Source of the DNA: G963668605 sp963668605
Lineage (GTDB): Bacteria; Acidobacteriota; Terriglobia; Bryobacterales; Bryobacteraceae
Length of the DNA: 64,000 nt
Direction of reading: 5' to 3'
NCBI GenBank assembly: GCA_963668605.1
Contig: OY764903.1
Location: 372,001-436,000 of the forward strand
Shown: piece by piece, positions 16,660 to 25,257 of the stretch
How the letters are laid out: each line of letters starts with the position of its first letter
How positions within the stretch are numbered: the first letter of the stretch is position 1
The notes under the pieces: generated by a model
The model's database searches: none
What the model was told of the DNA's origin: nothing
The model's input: the letters and a program-made list of their open reading frames with translations, nothing else
Translations under genes and position numbers: made by a program

Positions 16660-19115
16660 TCAGCCGACTCATTCAGCTAGACGTTCAGGGCTTCCGGAGC
16701 TACCTCGCGCCAGGACCCATTCCGTGTGATGCAGATGTTGTCGTAGTTTATGGACCGAATGGAAGCGGCAAAACATCTCTCTTTTCTGCAATCGAGTTTG
16801 CTCTCACCGGAACGGTAACTCACCTCTCTGGCTTCAGCACTGATTATCCGAGGTCCCTGCAACACGTACGCTCCAAGGAACCTGGTTCCGTGACGCTGAG
16901 GTACCGGAACGTGGAGAACCTCGACTGCGAGGTCCGGCGACACATCGAGGGAGGGGAGCGGTCTGTAAGCGGTCAACAACTGACACGTACTGATGCTCAG
17001 TTTTATACTGATCGTTGCTATCTGTCGCAGAATCAGCTGGCGCGCCTGTTTGAGGCCTACGAAGGCGGAGGTACAACGGATTCCGACCAGCCCTTGGTTC
17101 GTTTTGCCCGCGATCTGCTTAAGCTGGATCCCCTTGAGAACCTAACAGAGGGTCTGCATGTGATTCTCGATGTTCGACGCCTCGCCAACGTTTCTGAGCG
17201 CTTTCGGCGACTTAAGGAGGAGAGAGATGGCTTGCCAGTTGTGCGCCAAAAGCTGACTGCTGATGAGCGAGAGAAGCGAGCCACTTTTGAAGAGGCCATC
17301 GCTCGCGTTGAAGCGGCGTTTGAAACAGGGATAAGTCCTCATGGGCATGTCCAGTGGACCGAGGATACCCTTCGCGCCCGGCGAGAGGCTGTAGCGGAAG
17401 AGAAGGCTGCGGCAAAACGCGGCGAGCGTCTAAACTCACTGCAACGCTATCAAGGAAATCTCGAAACCGCAACGAAAATCCTGGAATCGAGCGCACCCTC
17501 GACCGCCGAGGTCAACCAGGCAGTACGCCAGCAGCTTGGAGACGCCGAAAAGGAGAGTGAAGCCCTCCGAGAGAAGCTCGTCGCCCCGGTAGCGCGCTTG
17601 GAAAGCGTGCTGGGTTCCTCTAATCCCGAAATTGTAGCCAAATGGAGTCGCCACGAGGCGGCGCGAAAACTCGACGCCTACGAAGCTGCTGCGAAGCAGA
17701 CTCTTAACTCTGTTAGAACGACCCTAAAGGCTGCCGCCGATCTTCGAACCCGCATAGAGGACGCTACGCGGCGACGGTCCGAACTCCAGCAAGAGCTGCA
17801 ACGTTCCGAGGATCCATTGGCGGATTCAACGACACTACGCGAGTGGCTGAAGACACTCACTGCCGTTGCGGAGAACATCCACGACGAGAATTGTCCTGTG
17901 TGCAAACGTGACTTCTCGGAACTGGGAACAGGCTCTCTCCGGCGGATGGTGGAAAACGAAATTGAGCGGCTGGGTGGCGACATAAAGCGCTTGAGTGAGC
18001 GCGCGGCAAGGCGTTCCCAGCTGGAGGCCGAGCTGGCGCAGGCGTCCGGACTTGCTTCTGCACTAGAAGGTCAGCTCAAGGAACAATCCGCCACGTTTGC
18101 GGGTCATAAAAGTGCTGAAGTTCAGCTCTCCTTTGTTCTGGAGAACGAGATTCCGGCACTATCAGCCGACCGCGAAAGACTGGCTGACAGCGATAGACGT
18201 GTGGCTGCATTATCACGGGAGATCCTAAACCTGGATCAGGCGGATGAACAGCGGCAGCGACTTCTAAACCAAATTTCTACGCTTGGTGCGACGTTTGGCG
18301 TGCCTCAAATGCCTGATCCAAGGGAATGGCGAGCGGCAATCATGCAGACTGTTGAGGCTCAAATGCAAGAGCTGGCGGAGCAGGATCGACGAGCGACCGC
18401 TTTAGCAAGTTCTTTGGCCGCCGCTGAAAGAGCGGCTGCTGGCCTTGCGATCTCGCAGACTCAACTTGCTAACTTCGAGGCGAGGCGAGCCCAAATCGAA
18501 GAAGCGTGGCGCAGTGCTGACGCGTGTGTCAAAGAAGGAAAGGCTTTGGGAACGGCTGCCACAAATGCGAAGAAGACCCTGCTTGAAGAAGTGTTTGACG
18601 GTGCGCTTAACGGACTGTGGCGAGACCTCTTCAGACGGCTAGTAAAAGCGGATCGCTTTACTCCTCAGCTGAAGCTGGAAAGACGTGGGCGGCAACTAAT
18701 AACGCGAATTGAGGGACACGCCGATGGAGTCAATCCGTTCACTCATGCAGGGAGCGTTTTGAGTGCCGGCAATTTCAATACCGCAGCATTGAGCTTGTTT
18801 CTCTCTGTTCACCTACTAGAGCAACCCAAACATCAGCTTCTAGTGTTGGACGATCCTGTTCAGAATATAGATGACGTACACGTCGTGCAATTAGCAAGCC
18901 TGCTGAGAACTATCGTATTCGAGTCGCGCAGGCAGTTGATCGTAGGTGTTCACGAGCGTGCTCTTTTCGACTATCTTTGCCTGGAACTCGGCCCAACGAG
19001 TAGTTCGCAAAGTCTTCTTGCGGTCGAGGTTGTTGGCGGTGCCGATACTACAGGCACTGAGGTTCGCGCGGAGAGACGAGTCTGGCAGAACGACAAGCTC
19101 CAGCTCGGAGCCTGA
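16656..19115 (+). CDS. SMC/Rad50-like ATPase with zinc hook, Lamassu-like (LmuB type)
   Basis: An 819-aa protein. Walker A GPNGSGKTS (33-41) is at the N-terminus. Long coiled coils flank a zinc-hook CPVC (C413, C416). The C-terminal ABC part has the signature LSAGNFNTA (about 702) and Walker B LLVLDDP (about 728-734), with a VHERALFDYL segment after it. Rad50-like proteins of this size in defence islands sense phage DNA ends or replication intermediates and release or activate an effector, here the SIR2 protein. The start ATG overlaps the upstream stop. A terminator follows about 105 bases after the stop. Confidence 0.85.
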   Translation: MISRLIQLDVQGFRSYLAPGPIPCDADVVVVYGPNGSGKTSLFSAIEFALTGTVTHLSGFSTDYPRSLQHVRSKEPGSVTLRYRNVENLDCEVRRHIEGGERSVSGQQLTRTDAQFYTDRCYLSQNQLARLFEAYEGGGTTDSDQPLVRFARDLLKLDPLENLTEGLHVILDVRRLANVSERFRRLKEERDGLPVVRQKLTADEREKRATFEEAIARVEAAFETGISPHGHVQWTEDTLRARREAVAEEKAAAKRGERLNSLQRYQGNLETATKILESSAPSTAEVNQAVRQQLGDAEKESEALREKLVAPVARLESVLGSSNPEIVAKWSRHEAARKLDAYEAAAKQTLNSVRTTLKAAADLRTRIEDATRRRSELQQELQRSEDPLADSTTLREWLKTLTAVAENIHDENCPVCKRDFSELGTGSLRRMVENEIERLGGDIKRLSERAARRSQLEAELAQASGLASALEGQLKEQSATFAGHKSAEVQLSFVLENEIPALSADRERLADSDRRVAALSREILNLDQADEQRQRLLNQISTLGATFGVPQMPDPREWRAAIMQTVEAQMQELAEQDRRATALASSLAAAERAAAGLAISQTQLANFEARRAQIEEAWRSADACVKEGKALGTAATNAKKTLLEEVFDGALNGLWRDLFRRLVKADRFTPQLKLERRGRQLITRIEGHADGVNPFTHAGSVLSAGNFNTAALSLFLSVHLLEQPKHQLLVLDDPVQNIDDVHVVQLASLLRTIVFESRRQLIVGVHERALFDYLCLELGPTSSSQSLLAVEVVGGADTTGTEVRAERRVWQNDKLQLGA

Positions 19116-19220
19116 GCGCAGAAGACTTGTCGCGACGTCGAATCCACTGCGCTGTAGGAGAGTTGGTCCCTTAGGGGCTGGTTCCCTTGTTGCGAGTATC
19201 CGTCCCTGAGAATTCGTCCC

Positions 19221-19257
19221 ACCCATCTATAAGACCCTTGAGATGGGTACCCTTTTT
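19221..19257 (+). terminator. Terminator of the Lamassu-like operon
   Basis: An 8-bp stem (19221-19228 with 19241-19248) is followed by a run of five T at 19253-19257. The 12-base loop is rather long. Confidence 0.55.
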
Positions 19258-19270
19258 CGCGAACCCATCC

Positions 19271-19293
19271 GCGAACCCATCAGCCTGAGGCGC
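19271..19293. repeat. 23-bp inverted repeat, left arm
   Basis: A perfect inverted copy of 22638-22660. The two arms bracket the hsdM remnant and its IS66 insertion. Confidence 0.85.
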
Positions 19294-19310
19294 GATCTGA
19301 TCTGTTCGCT

Positions 19311-19334
19311 ATCTCGGACGTTGGGCGAGAACGC
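19311..19334 (-). pseudogene. hsdM: hsdM fragment on the far side of IS66
   Basis: Read on the minus strand directly after the target duplication, this encodes AFSPNVRD. That continues the HsdM motif NLNSYIN broken off at 21981 (the family motif is NLxxYIxxFSPNVRD). After eight residues the similarity ends, so most of the gene has been lost. Confidence 0.6.
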
Positions 19335-19342
19335 GTTGATGT

Positions 19343-19824
19343 GTATCCGTCAGAGCAACCACACGTTGACAAGAGCGCCTGTGGATCCTACCGGTTCTTC
19401 CCGGCCCAGGCCGCCGGTGTAAGACCAGCGAGCCGGTGGATCGAGGTTTCGGCGAGCCCCGGCAAGACAGCCGCCAGATACTCACGAACTGGAATCCCCA
19501 TTCGCCGGCAACTTTCCACAGCCGACAAGATGGCGGCTACTTTCGGCCCGGCCTGCCGGCTTCCTACGTGGATCCAGTTCTTCGTATCCGTCAGAGCAAC
19601 CACACGTTGACAAGAGCGCCTGTGGATCCTACCGGTTCTTCCCGGCCCAGGCCGCCGGTGTAAGACCAGCGAGCCGGTGGATCGAGGTTTCGGCGAGCCC
19701 CGGCAAGACAGCCGCCAGATACTCACGAACTGGAATCCCCATTCGCCGGCAACTTTCCACAGCCGACAAGATGGCGGCTACTTTCGGCCCGGCCTGCCGG
19801 CTTCCTACGTGGATCCAGTTCTTC
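19343..19824. repeat. 241-bp tandem duplication of the IS66 left end
   Basis: 19343-19583 and 19584-19824 are the same sequence, each beginning with the terminal repeat gtatccgtcagag and ending within tnpC. The outer copy is the one that abuts the target duplication, so the element now has two possible left ends. Confidence 0.95.
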
Positions 19825-21152
19825 CGGCCGAGCGCGACCGGGCGCATCGAATTCTCCGCAAGATTGTTGCTCAGTTCCAGTTGCGGATGCTCCAGGAAGC
19901 ACGTCAGCCGCGGCCACAGGGTGAGCGTGTACTTCGCAGCCTTGCCCAGTGCACTCGCAGGCAGCGCCACCGCCCGCGCCGTTTCGATCTCCTGACGAAT
20001 CGTTTCCAGCAACGGCTGAGACTGCCGCCGCCGCAGGTGGTGGCGTGCCGCGTGATCCATGCCCCGCTCCCGCGCCAATCCGTCGATCCCGAACAATTCG
20101 TCGATCCGCTCCACAATTTGCATGGCGGCGACGTCGCCGGGATTGAGCTGCGCCGCTTCGAAGAATTTCCTGCGCGCGTGCGCCCAACAGGCGGCATGCA
20201 CCAGCCCCGGCCCGCCCACTCGGTCATAGGCGCCATAGCCGTCGGTTTGTAAAATGCCCGAGTATTCGCCGAGGAAACTCTTCGGTCCCTCGCGTCCACG
20301 CCCCAGTTGGAACTCGAACACCACACCGCCGCCCGGCCGGCCATACTGCCACAGATACGCCTGGTGGTTCCGCCCGCGCCCATCGTGTAACTGCACATCT
20401 ACCGGCGTCTCATCCGCTTGAATGTAATTCGCCACCACTAACTCCCGGCGCATTTCAGCCGCAAGCGGACTTAGTAACTCACCGACACGCATGGCCCATC
20501 CGTCCAGCGTCGCCCGGCTGATCTCGATCCCCGCGTCCCGTTCCAGGATCACGCTCTGCCGGTACAGCGGCAGGTGATCGCTATACTTCGCCACCACCGC
20601 GCCGATCACCACCCGGTCGCTCGCCAGACCCTTCTCGATGATCCGCGCCGGCATCGGCGCCGCGGCCACGCCGCCTTCGCCGCACTGGCGGCAGGCCCGC
20701 TTTTCCCGCCGCGTCACGACCACAAAATACTTAGCCGGCTCGACATCCAGTTGCTCGCTGACGTCGTAACCGATCACGTCCTTCGCCTGGCCGCAAGCCT
20801 TGCAGGCGCACTGCTCCGGCGTACACGCAATCACTCGCTCCACGCGCGGCAGTCCGGCCGGCAACTCCTGCCGGCCCGGATGCGGACGGGGCGTCCGGCT
20901 CGTTGCGGCCGGTAGCGGCTCGCGAACGCTTTCCGCCTGGATTTCGAGATTGCTCACGCCGGGCTCGATTTCGAGCAGGCTGAGTTGCGCCTCGCTGAGC
21001 TTCTCGCTCCCCGGACCGTACTTCTTGATCCGCTGCAAACGCAATTGCTCTTCGAGCGCCTGGATTTTAAGCTGAGCCCACACCAATTCCCGCTTCAACG
21101 CGGCGATCTCATCGGCTTCGGATCGCTTGGGAGTGAGTGAAGTGACGTTCAC
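19629..21152 (-). CDS. tnpC: IS66 transposase TnpC
   Basis: A 507-aa protein with an N-terminal leucine-zipper-like helix (LKRELVWAQLKIQALEEQL), a zinc-finger-like CACKACGQ motif, the central DDE domain (QADETPVDVQLHDGRG, then DGYGAYDRVGG and HAACWAHARRKFFE) and a conserved C-terminus with NNLAENSMRPVALGRKNW. It catalyses transposition together with TnpA and TnpB. Its 3' 196 bases are repeated in the outer duplicated end. Confidence 0.93.
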   Translation of the reverse strand: MNVTSLTPKRSEADEIAALKRELVWAQLKIQALEEQLRLQRIKKYGPGSEKLSEAQLSLLEIEPGVSNLEIQAESVREPLPAATSRTPRPHPGRQELPAGLPRVERVIACTPEQCACKACGQAKDVIGYDVSEQLDVEPAKYFVVVTRREKRACRQCGEGGVAAAPMPARIIEKGLASDRVVIGAVVAKYSDHLPLYRQSVILERDAGIEISRATLDGWAMRVGELLSPLAAEMRRELVVANYIQADETPVDVQLHDGRGRNHQAYLWQYGRPGGGVVFEFQLGRGREGPKSFLGEYSGILQTDGYGAYDRVGGPGLVHAACWAHARRKFFEAAQLNPGDVAAMQIVERIDELFGIDGLARERGMDHAARHHLRRRQSQPLLETIRQEIETARAVALPASALGKAAKYTLTLWPRLTCFLEHPQLELSNNLAENSMRPVALGRKNWIHVGSRQAGPKVAAILSAVESCRRMGIPVREYLAAVLPGLAETSIHRLAGLTPAAWAGKNR

Positions 21153-21210
21153 GGCGAGTAAGTACTATTATACAAGCAACACCAGTAAACTACAATACAC
21201 TTACAGAGAG

Positions 21211-21576
21211 TTAGTCATCTTCCAGACTCGCTTTTCGATACCATGCGCGGCGCTTACTCCCGGCCAGCTCGATGCCGCCCACCAGCAGCGCCAATTTTTC
21301 ATGGCTGAGCACGATCCTGGTCTGCCCGCCAGTGCCGTCCGGCCAGCCGAAGCGCCCCTTCTCCAAGCGCTTGGCGCAGACCCATAATCCGCTGCCGTCC
21401 CAGAACAGCAGCTTCAGGCGATTGCGCTGCGCGTTGGCGAACAGGAACACGTGACCACTCAGCGGATCGCACCGCAACCGGTCCCGGGCCAATCCAAAGA
21501 GCCCCTCGAAACCCTTGCGCATGTCCGTAGCTCCCGCCGCCAGGTAGATGCGCGTGGCCGGCGCCAGGCCGAACAT
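21211..21576 (-). CDS. tnpB: IS66 accessory protein TnpB
   Basis: A 121-aa protein with the family hallmarks ATDMRKGFEGLFGLA, HVFLFANAQRNRLKLLFWD and GLWVCAKRLEKGRF. Required for IS66 movement by an unclear role. It lies 2 bases after tnpA. Confidence 0.93.
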   Translation of the reverse strand: MFGLAPATRIYLAAGATDMRKGFEGLFGLARDRLRCDPLSGHVFLFANAQRNRLKLLFWDGSGLWVCAKRLEKGRFGWPDGTGGQTRIVLSHEKLALLVGGIELAGSKRRAWYRKASLEDD

Positions 21577-21578
21577 GA

Positions 21579-21923
21579 TCAGAACGGCTCCAGCGCGCGG
21601 ATCAATTCTTGCAAAGTACGCGCGTCGAAACCGGCGGCGACTTCGATGCGCATGCCGCTGCTCAGGCGCAGCGCCAAGCCGCTCCCGGCAACTGCCTGCT
21701 GGCGGCCAGTGAGTTCCACTGCTACCCAGCGGCCTTCCCCACTCGACACGCTCTGCGCCTTCTGGAACCGTCTGCGATAGCGATCCAACGTCACCAGCGC
21801 CAAGCCGTGCTGACGGCAGAATTCCTGCCGCCCCATGCCGCTGGCCTCATATTCCGCTACTAACCGCTCTGCCTCTGCCCGGTTCCTTCGCCGCCGGATT
21901 ACGGGCGCTTGCGCTTCGTCCAT
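21579..21923 (-). CDS. tnpA: IS66 accessory protein TnpA
   Basis: A 114-aa protein with an N-terminal helix-turn-helix-like region (AERLVAEYEASGMGRQEFCR) and the basic LDRYRRRF segment; the C-terminal part SGMRIEVAAGFDARTLQELI is typical of IS66 OrfA. First gene of the element. Confidence 0.88.
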   Translation of the reverse strand: MDEAQAPVIRRRRNRAEAERLVAEYEASGMGRQEFCRQHGLALVTLDRYRRRFQKAQSVSSGEGRWVAVELTGRQQAVAGSGLALRLSSGMRIEVAAGFDARTLQELIRALEPF

Positions 21924-21980
21924 TCCCTCAGTTCAGCAGCGTTCTGTTGCGCGGGGAAGGTGGGTTGCTCTGACGGATAC

Positions 21981-22301
21981 GTTGATGTAGCTGTTGAGAT
22001 TGGGCGCGAGCTGATTCGCGTCATCCAGCAAGCGCGGAAAATCGAGTTTGGAAAGGTTGTGGAACTGGTGCTTCGTGATGGAAGAGACCTTGTGGCGGAT
22101 GATATTGTCCGGCTTGCCCTTCAGCGCCGCATGTTCTTTCAGCACTGCGGCCTTCGTGGGCGCCAAGATGCAATCAAATCGCCGCAGCACAGTAAGCGGC
22201 AGAATGACCTTGCGATATTCGTTGCGCTTGTAGGGACCGCGCAGTAAGTTGCAAATGCTCCAGATAAAGCCGGCGATTTCGGAATGGTTTTCAGTGGACA
22301 T
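21981..22301 (-). pseudogene. hsdM: Type I restriction-modification HsdM, 5' fragment interrupted by IS66
   Basis: About 107 residues of the HsdM N-terminal helical domain: AGFIWSICNLLRGPYKRNEY, VILPLTVLRRFDCIL and FHNLSKLDFPRLLDD, ending NLNSYIN at the target duplication. No catalytic NPPF part, hsdS or hsdR is found in the window, so the system is dead here. It may recently have been part of the same defence island as the Lamassu-like genes. Confidence 0.88.
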
Positions 22302-22822
22302 GGTGTGGCTGGCGAAGTACTAAGTTATCAAAGGTGGGGAACGCGAGTGGGTGGTTTTGTTTGGGTGGGTAGGGCCGCCGGCTCGCCTCCGGTCGCTTGC
22401 GCTCCCGGCACCGTGAGTGGGTGGGGTGGATTGGGCGGAGGGTTTTGCCAGTTTGCGGGCGGTTAGGGACGTCGGCGTCCCTTGCAGACGAGGGCGTCTG
22501 CCCCACGGTATCTGCTCCACGATTTCTGGCGCATGGACGGGTCGGGTGGATTCGTCCGCTCCTCCAATTGGAGAGCCCGATGTTGGGCTTCAAAGCGTCT
22601 GCCCAGCAGAGGGGAACCCAACGGGAACCCAAGGGGTGCGCCTCAGGCTGATGGGTTCGCCGATTTCGCTAAGCCGCCTTCGGGCATTGCATGAATTGGG
22701 TTCCACAGCTAAGCGATAGCCTGAAACCCAACAACTCCGGTACCGTTAGTACTTTATTCGCTGCGTGGCATTTTGGGAATCAGTGCTATCGTTAGGGAAC
22801 GGTAAGGGCGAGGTCGGGCGTT
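22302..22822. other. Repeat-rich stretch without a gene
   Basis: No supported CDS. It holds a copy of the dispersed GCCTCCGGTCGC...GGCACC repeat (about 22382-22415), a small palindrome around cagacgagggcgtctg near 22483, and the right arm of the 23-bp inverted repeat (22638-22660). Confidence 0.6.
22638..22660. repeat. 23-bp inverted repeat, right arm
   Basis: Perfect inverted partner of 19271-19293. Confidence 0.85.
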
Positions 22823-23767
22823 ATGGGCGGAGGCACGGGACATTCGGAGAGCGACACGAAGCTCTTGTGCGGGGACACGCAGTTCGAGCAGACTGCGGCC
22901 TCTAGTCTTCCAGAGGCCTTGTGGAAGCCAATGGGAAAAGGCTACCAGCATTTTCCCGAGTTCTTCCTTCGATATTGCTCGCGACCAATTGCCACTCAGG
23001 GTAATCCTGATCTCGGCATGAGCCTCGGTGCGTTTGCCGGCCCTGAGGCTAAGCGTATTGTTCGAACAGTAGGGGCGCGGCCACGCTGTCTGATCCAAGG
23101 AATTACCTGCCCGTACAACGGGACCTCATTGCACCGTTATTTGACAGAAGCAGGCGTGAGCGAACCGATGATCCACGCCATTGACATCATGGATGTCGGC
23201 GCGCTTGCACGGGCAACAGGATTTGAACTTGCCAATGTTGCGTTCCGTGTAGGCGACGCAACGAGGCTTGAGGCATGGGCGGATAACTCGGTTCAGGTTC
23301 TCGTGCAGGACCACCTCGTGAACTGCGCTCCCCATGACAGCCTCGAAGCGATCCTTCGCGAGGCAGCCCGGGTGCTTGATCCCATGGGCGTCTTCTTCAT
23401 GAATTTCTCCGTTTTCCCGCCGGAAGCAGGCCGCGATGCAATGAGCTGGGACGAAGCAGAGCGATTGCTGCAAGCGCCGCTCGGCGGAGAGGCGTACAGC
23501 CTAAAAGACATTGTGGGCAGTAGCCGGCGGCTGGAGGAACTGAGGCCCTTGCTTGGTAGAATCATCGCCGATGACGGGGTCCGTCAAGTTCTGGTCACCA
23601 ATCCTCACGGTAATTTCGAGTTCTATCGCCCTTTCAGTGCGCTCGAAAGCCTCCTGTCGCGCTTTGGCTTGCGGTTCATGTTCGTCAGTGGTTCGCGGGC
23701 GGTCGACTCACAGGGTGCAGGCTGCCTGCGCTTTAGGACCCTAATCCAACACATCAGAAAGGACTAG
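22823..23767 (+). CDS. Class I SAM-dependent methyltransferase-like protein
   Basis: A 314-aa protein. The core (about 90-210) has AIDIMDVGALA, VAFRVGDATRL, NSVQVLVQDHLVNCAP and EAARVLDPMGVFFMNF, the order of motifs II-V of class I methyltransferases (Methyltransf_11/25 style). The usual motif I glycine loop is not clear: the expected place reads CLIQGITCPYNGTS. The C-terminal third is unassigned. It precedes the PP-loop operon by about 130 bases on the same strand and could belong to the same pathway; the intervening cloverleaf repeat argues for separate transcription. Confidence 0.65.
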   Translation: MGGGTGHSESDTKLLCGDTQFEQTAASSLPEALWKPMGKGYQHFPEFFLRYCSRPIATQGNPDLGMSLGAFAGPEAKRIVRTVGARPRCLIQGITCPYNGTSLHRYLTEAGVSEPMIHAIDIMDVGALARATGFELANVAFRVGDATRLEAWADNSVQVLVQDHLVNCAPHDSLEAILREAARVLDPMGVFFMNFSVFPPEAGRDAMSWDEAERLLQAPLGGEAYSLKDIVGSSRRLEELRPLLGRIIADDGVRQVLVTNPHGNFEFYRPFSALESLLSRFGLRFMFVSGSRAVDSQGAGCLRFRTLIQHIRKD

Positions 23768-23795
23768 GTCTGCGACTGCGAAAATATGTTCGCTT

Positions 23796-23859
23796 GTGGG
23801 GCAGCTTGTCAAGCTCCGGGCGGGTTGCCAACCCGCCGCAGGATTCCATCCTGCCCCAC
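23796..23859. repeat. 64-bp cloverleaf-like palindrome
   Basis: A closed outer stem (GTGGGGCAG at 23796-23804 pairs with CTGCCCCAC at 23851-23859) encloses three short arms: agctt-gtc-aagct, ggcgggtt-gcc-aacccgcc and aggat-tcc-atcct. It lies between two genes and is not a tRNA (no anticodon arm or conserved T-loop). Confidence 0.75.
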
Positions 23860-23898
23860 ATGGAAACAACATCATCACTCGGTCAAAGAACTAGCCCT

Positions 23899-25257
23899 AT
23901 GATGGGGATCCAGATCTGCGATATTCAACGCCGTACCGTGGCTGGGTACGCGGAGCTATCGGCGCGAGTCAAAGGTCTACCAGCCGGTTTAGGCGAAGAA
24001 CGGCTTTGGTTCCGATTCCCCGCTGCGTATGAGCCGTGGTTGGGTGGTGGTTCCGAGGCAATGCTCGCAGCAATGTTGCCGGTCGCGATGCTGCTGAATC
24101 AACGATTGCATGTCGCAGGCCAAATCAGCCCGTTGTTTCACAGCGGTTGCCGTCAGATCGTCGAGCTGTACCATGCATGGGACCGGCGGCTCAGCGCAAT
24201 CGAATTGGACGTAGCGATTGCCCCCGCCGAACCGCGCGCAGCGAAAGCGAACGGCTGCTTCTTTACGGGAGGCGTCGATTCTTTCTATACCTTACTCAAG
24301 AACCTGGAGCGCGAACACGGCGACAGCCGAATCAGTCACTTGATCTTCATCCGCGGTTATGCCGACTGCCTCCTAGAACACGAGGTATTGTTTGAGAATC
24401 TGGCGGCAAAGCTTCGCAGGGTGGCCTCAGCCTTCGACCTTGAGCTGGTGCTGGCAGAGACGAATCTGAAATCGTTCACTCCGTCTCCTGGAACCCAGTG
24501 GGACTGGAATTCGGGTTCCCAATTGGCTGCGATAGGCCTGTGTCTTACTGCGGGGTTGCGGCGCATCTTCGTTCCCTCTGGCGATACCTACTCGACGCTG
24601 TCACGCTGGGGCAGCCATCCGCTGATTGACCCGCTATGGTCCACCGAATCGCTGGAGTTCCGGCATGACGGCTGCGAAGCCTCCCGCTCTCAGAAATTGG
24701 AGTGGCGAATAACGCGATCAAGCTTCGCTCTCGAGAACCTGCGAGTGTGTGGTTACGATACTTCGGGGCTGCACAACTGCGGAGTTTGCGAAAAGTGCTT
24801 GCGCACGATGATCGGCCTGACCGCGTTGGGAGCGGAGGCGCCCGCGGAGCTCTTCGCTGCGCGTCTGGACTTGAAACGGATACGGCAACTGGATGGAGGA
24901 AATGGAGTAGTCGGCTACTACTTGCGCGACAACCTGAGACTGCTCGCAACCAGCCACCACGTCCCTGAACTGGAATCCGCGGTGCGGCAGGCATTGAAGC
25001 CAAGCGCGAAGCGTTGGCTTGTGCGCCATTTCCAGGATGGCATGCGTGAGATTGACCGGCGGTATCTGCGAGGCCGAGGGCGTTCATTGGCTATCGCACT
25101 CGCTGGTCAGGACCCGGTGAGCCAATCGGATTTGAGGAGCACACCGGCCAAGTGGGCATTCCAGCAAGCCTGGCGCTTGGTCACAAGAAGTTCAGATGGC
25201 GACCGCAGGCGCACCGGCAAAAAGGAGAGAACGCCCGAACCGGGGAGTCCGCTATGA
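23899..25257 (+). CDS. PP-loop ATP pyrophosphatase (QueC-like, N-type ATPase)
   Basis: A 452-aa protein with the PP-loop motif FFTGGVDSFYTLL (TGGVDS at 123-128). A cysteine motif NCGVCEKCLRTM near residue 300 resembles the zinc or Fe-S site of QueC relatives. PP-loop enzymes activate a carboxylate, amide or similar group by adenylation. The start is uncertain: 23860 is also possible but would begin on the palindrome boundary. The stop overlaps the next gene (ATGA), the first link of a coupled three-gene operon. Confidence 0.75.
   Translation: MMGIQICDIQRRTVAGYAELSARVKGLPAGLGEERLWFRFPAAYEPWLGGGSEAMLAAMLPVAMLLNQRLHVAGQISPLFHSGCRQIVELYHAWDRRLSAIELDVAIAPAEPRAAKANGCFFTGGVDSFYTLLKNLEREHGDSRISHLIFIRGYADCLLEHEVLFENLAAKLRRVASAFDLELVLAETNLKSFTPSPGTQWDWNSGSQLAAIGLCLTAGLRRIFVPSGDTYSTLSRWGSHPLIDPLWSTESLEFRHDGCEASRSQKLEWRITRSSFALENLRVCGYDTSGLHNCGVCEKCLRTMIGLTALGAEAPAELFAARLDLKRIRQLDGGNGVVGYYLRDNLRLLATSHHVPELESAVRQALKPSAKRWLVRHFQDGMREIDRRYLRGRGRSLAIALAGQDPVSQSDLRSTPAKWAFQQAWRLVTRSSDGDRRRTGKKERTPEPGSPL

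Larger units (their letters stand above)
19343..21980 (-). mobile_element. IS66-family insertion sequence with 8-bp target duplication
   Basis: The ends carry inverted repeats: gtatccgtcagagcaacc at 19343-19360 and its complement at 21963-21980. A perfect 8-bp target duplication gttgatgt flanks them (19335-19342 and 21981-21988), as expected for IS66. The three IS66 genes tnpA, tnpB and tnpC are all present and intact by reading frame. The tnpC-proximal end is duplicated (see 19343-19824). It interrupts hsdM. Confidence 0.95.

Noticed and set aside
23796..23859. tRNA gene
   Set aside because: The fold has a closed outer stem and three arms, but lacks the anticodon loop, conserved T-loop and the length of a tRNA.
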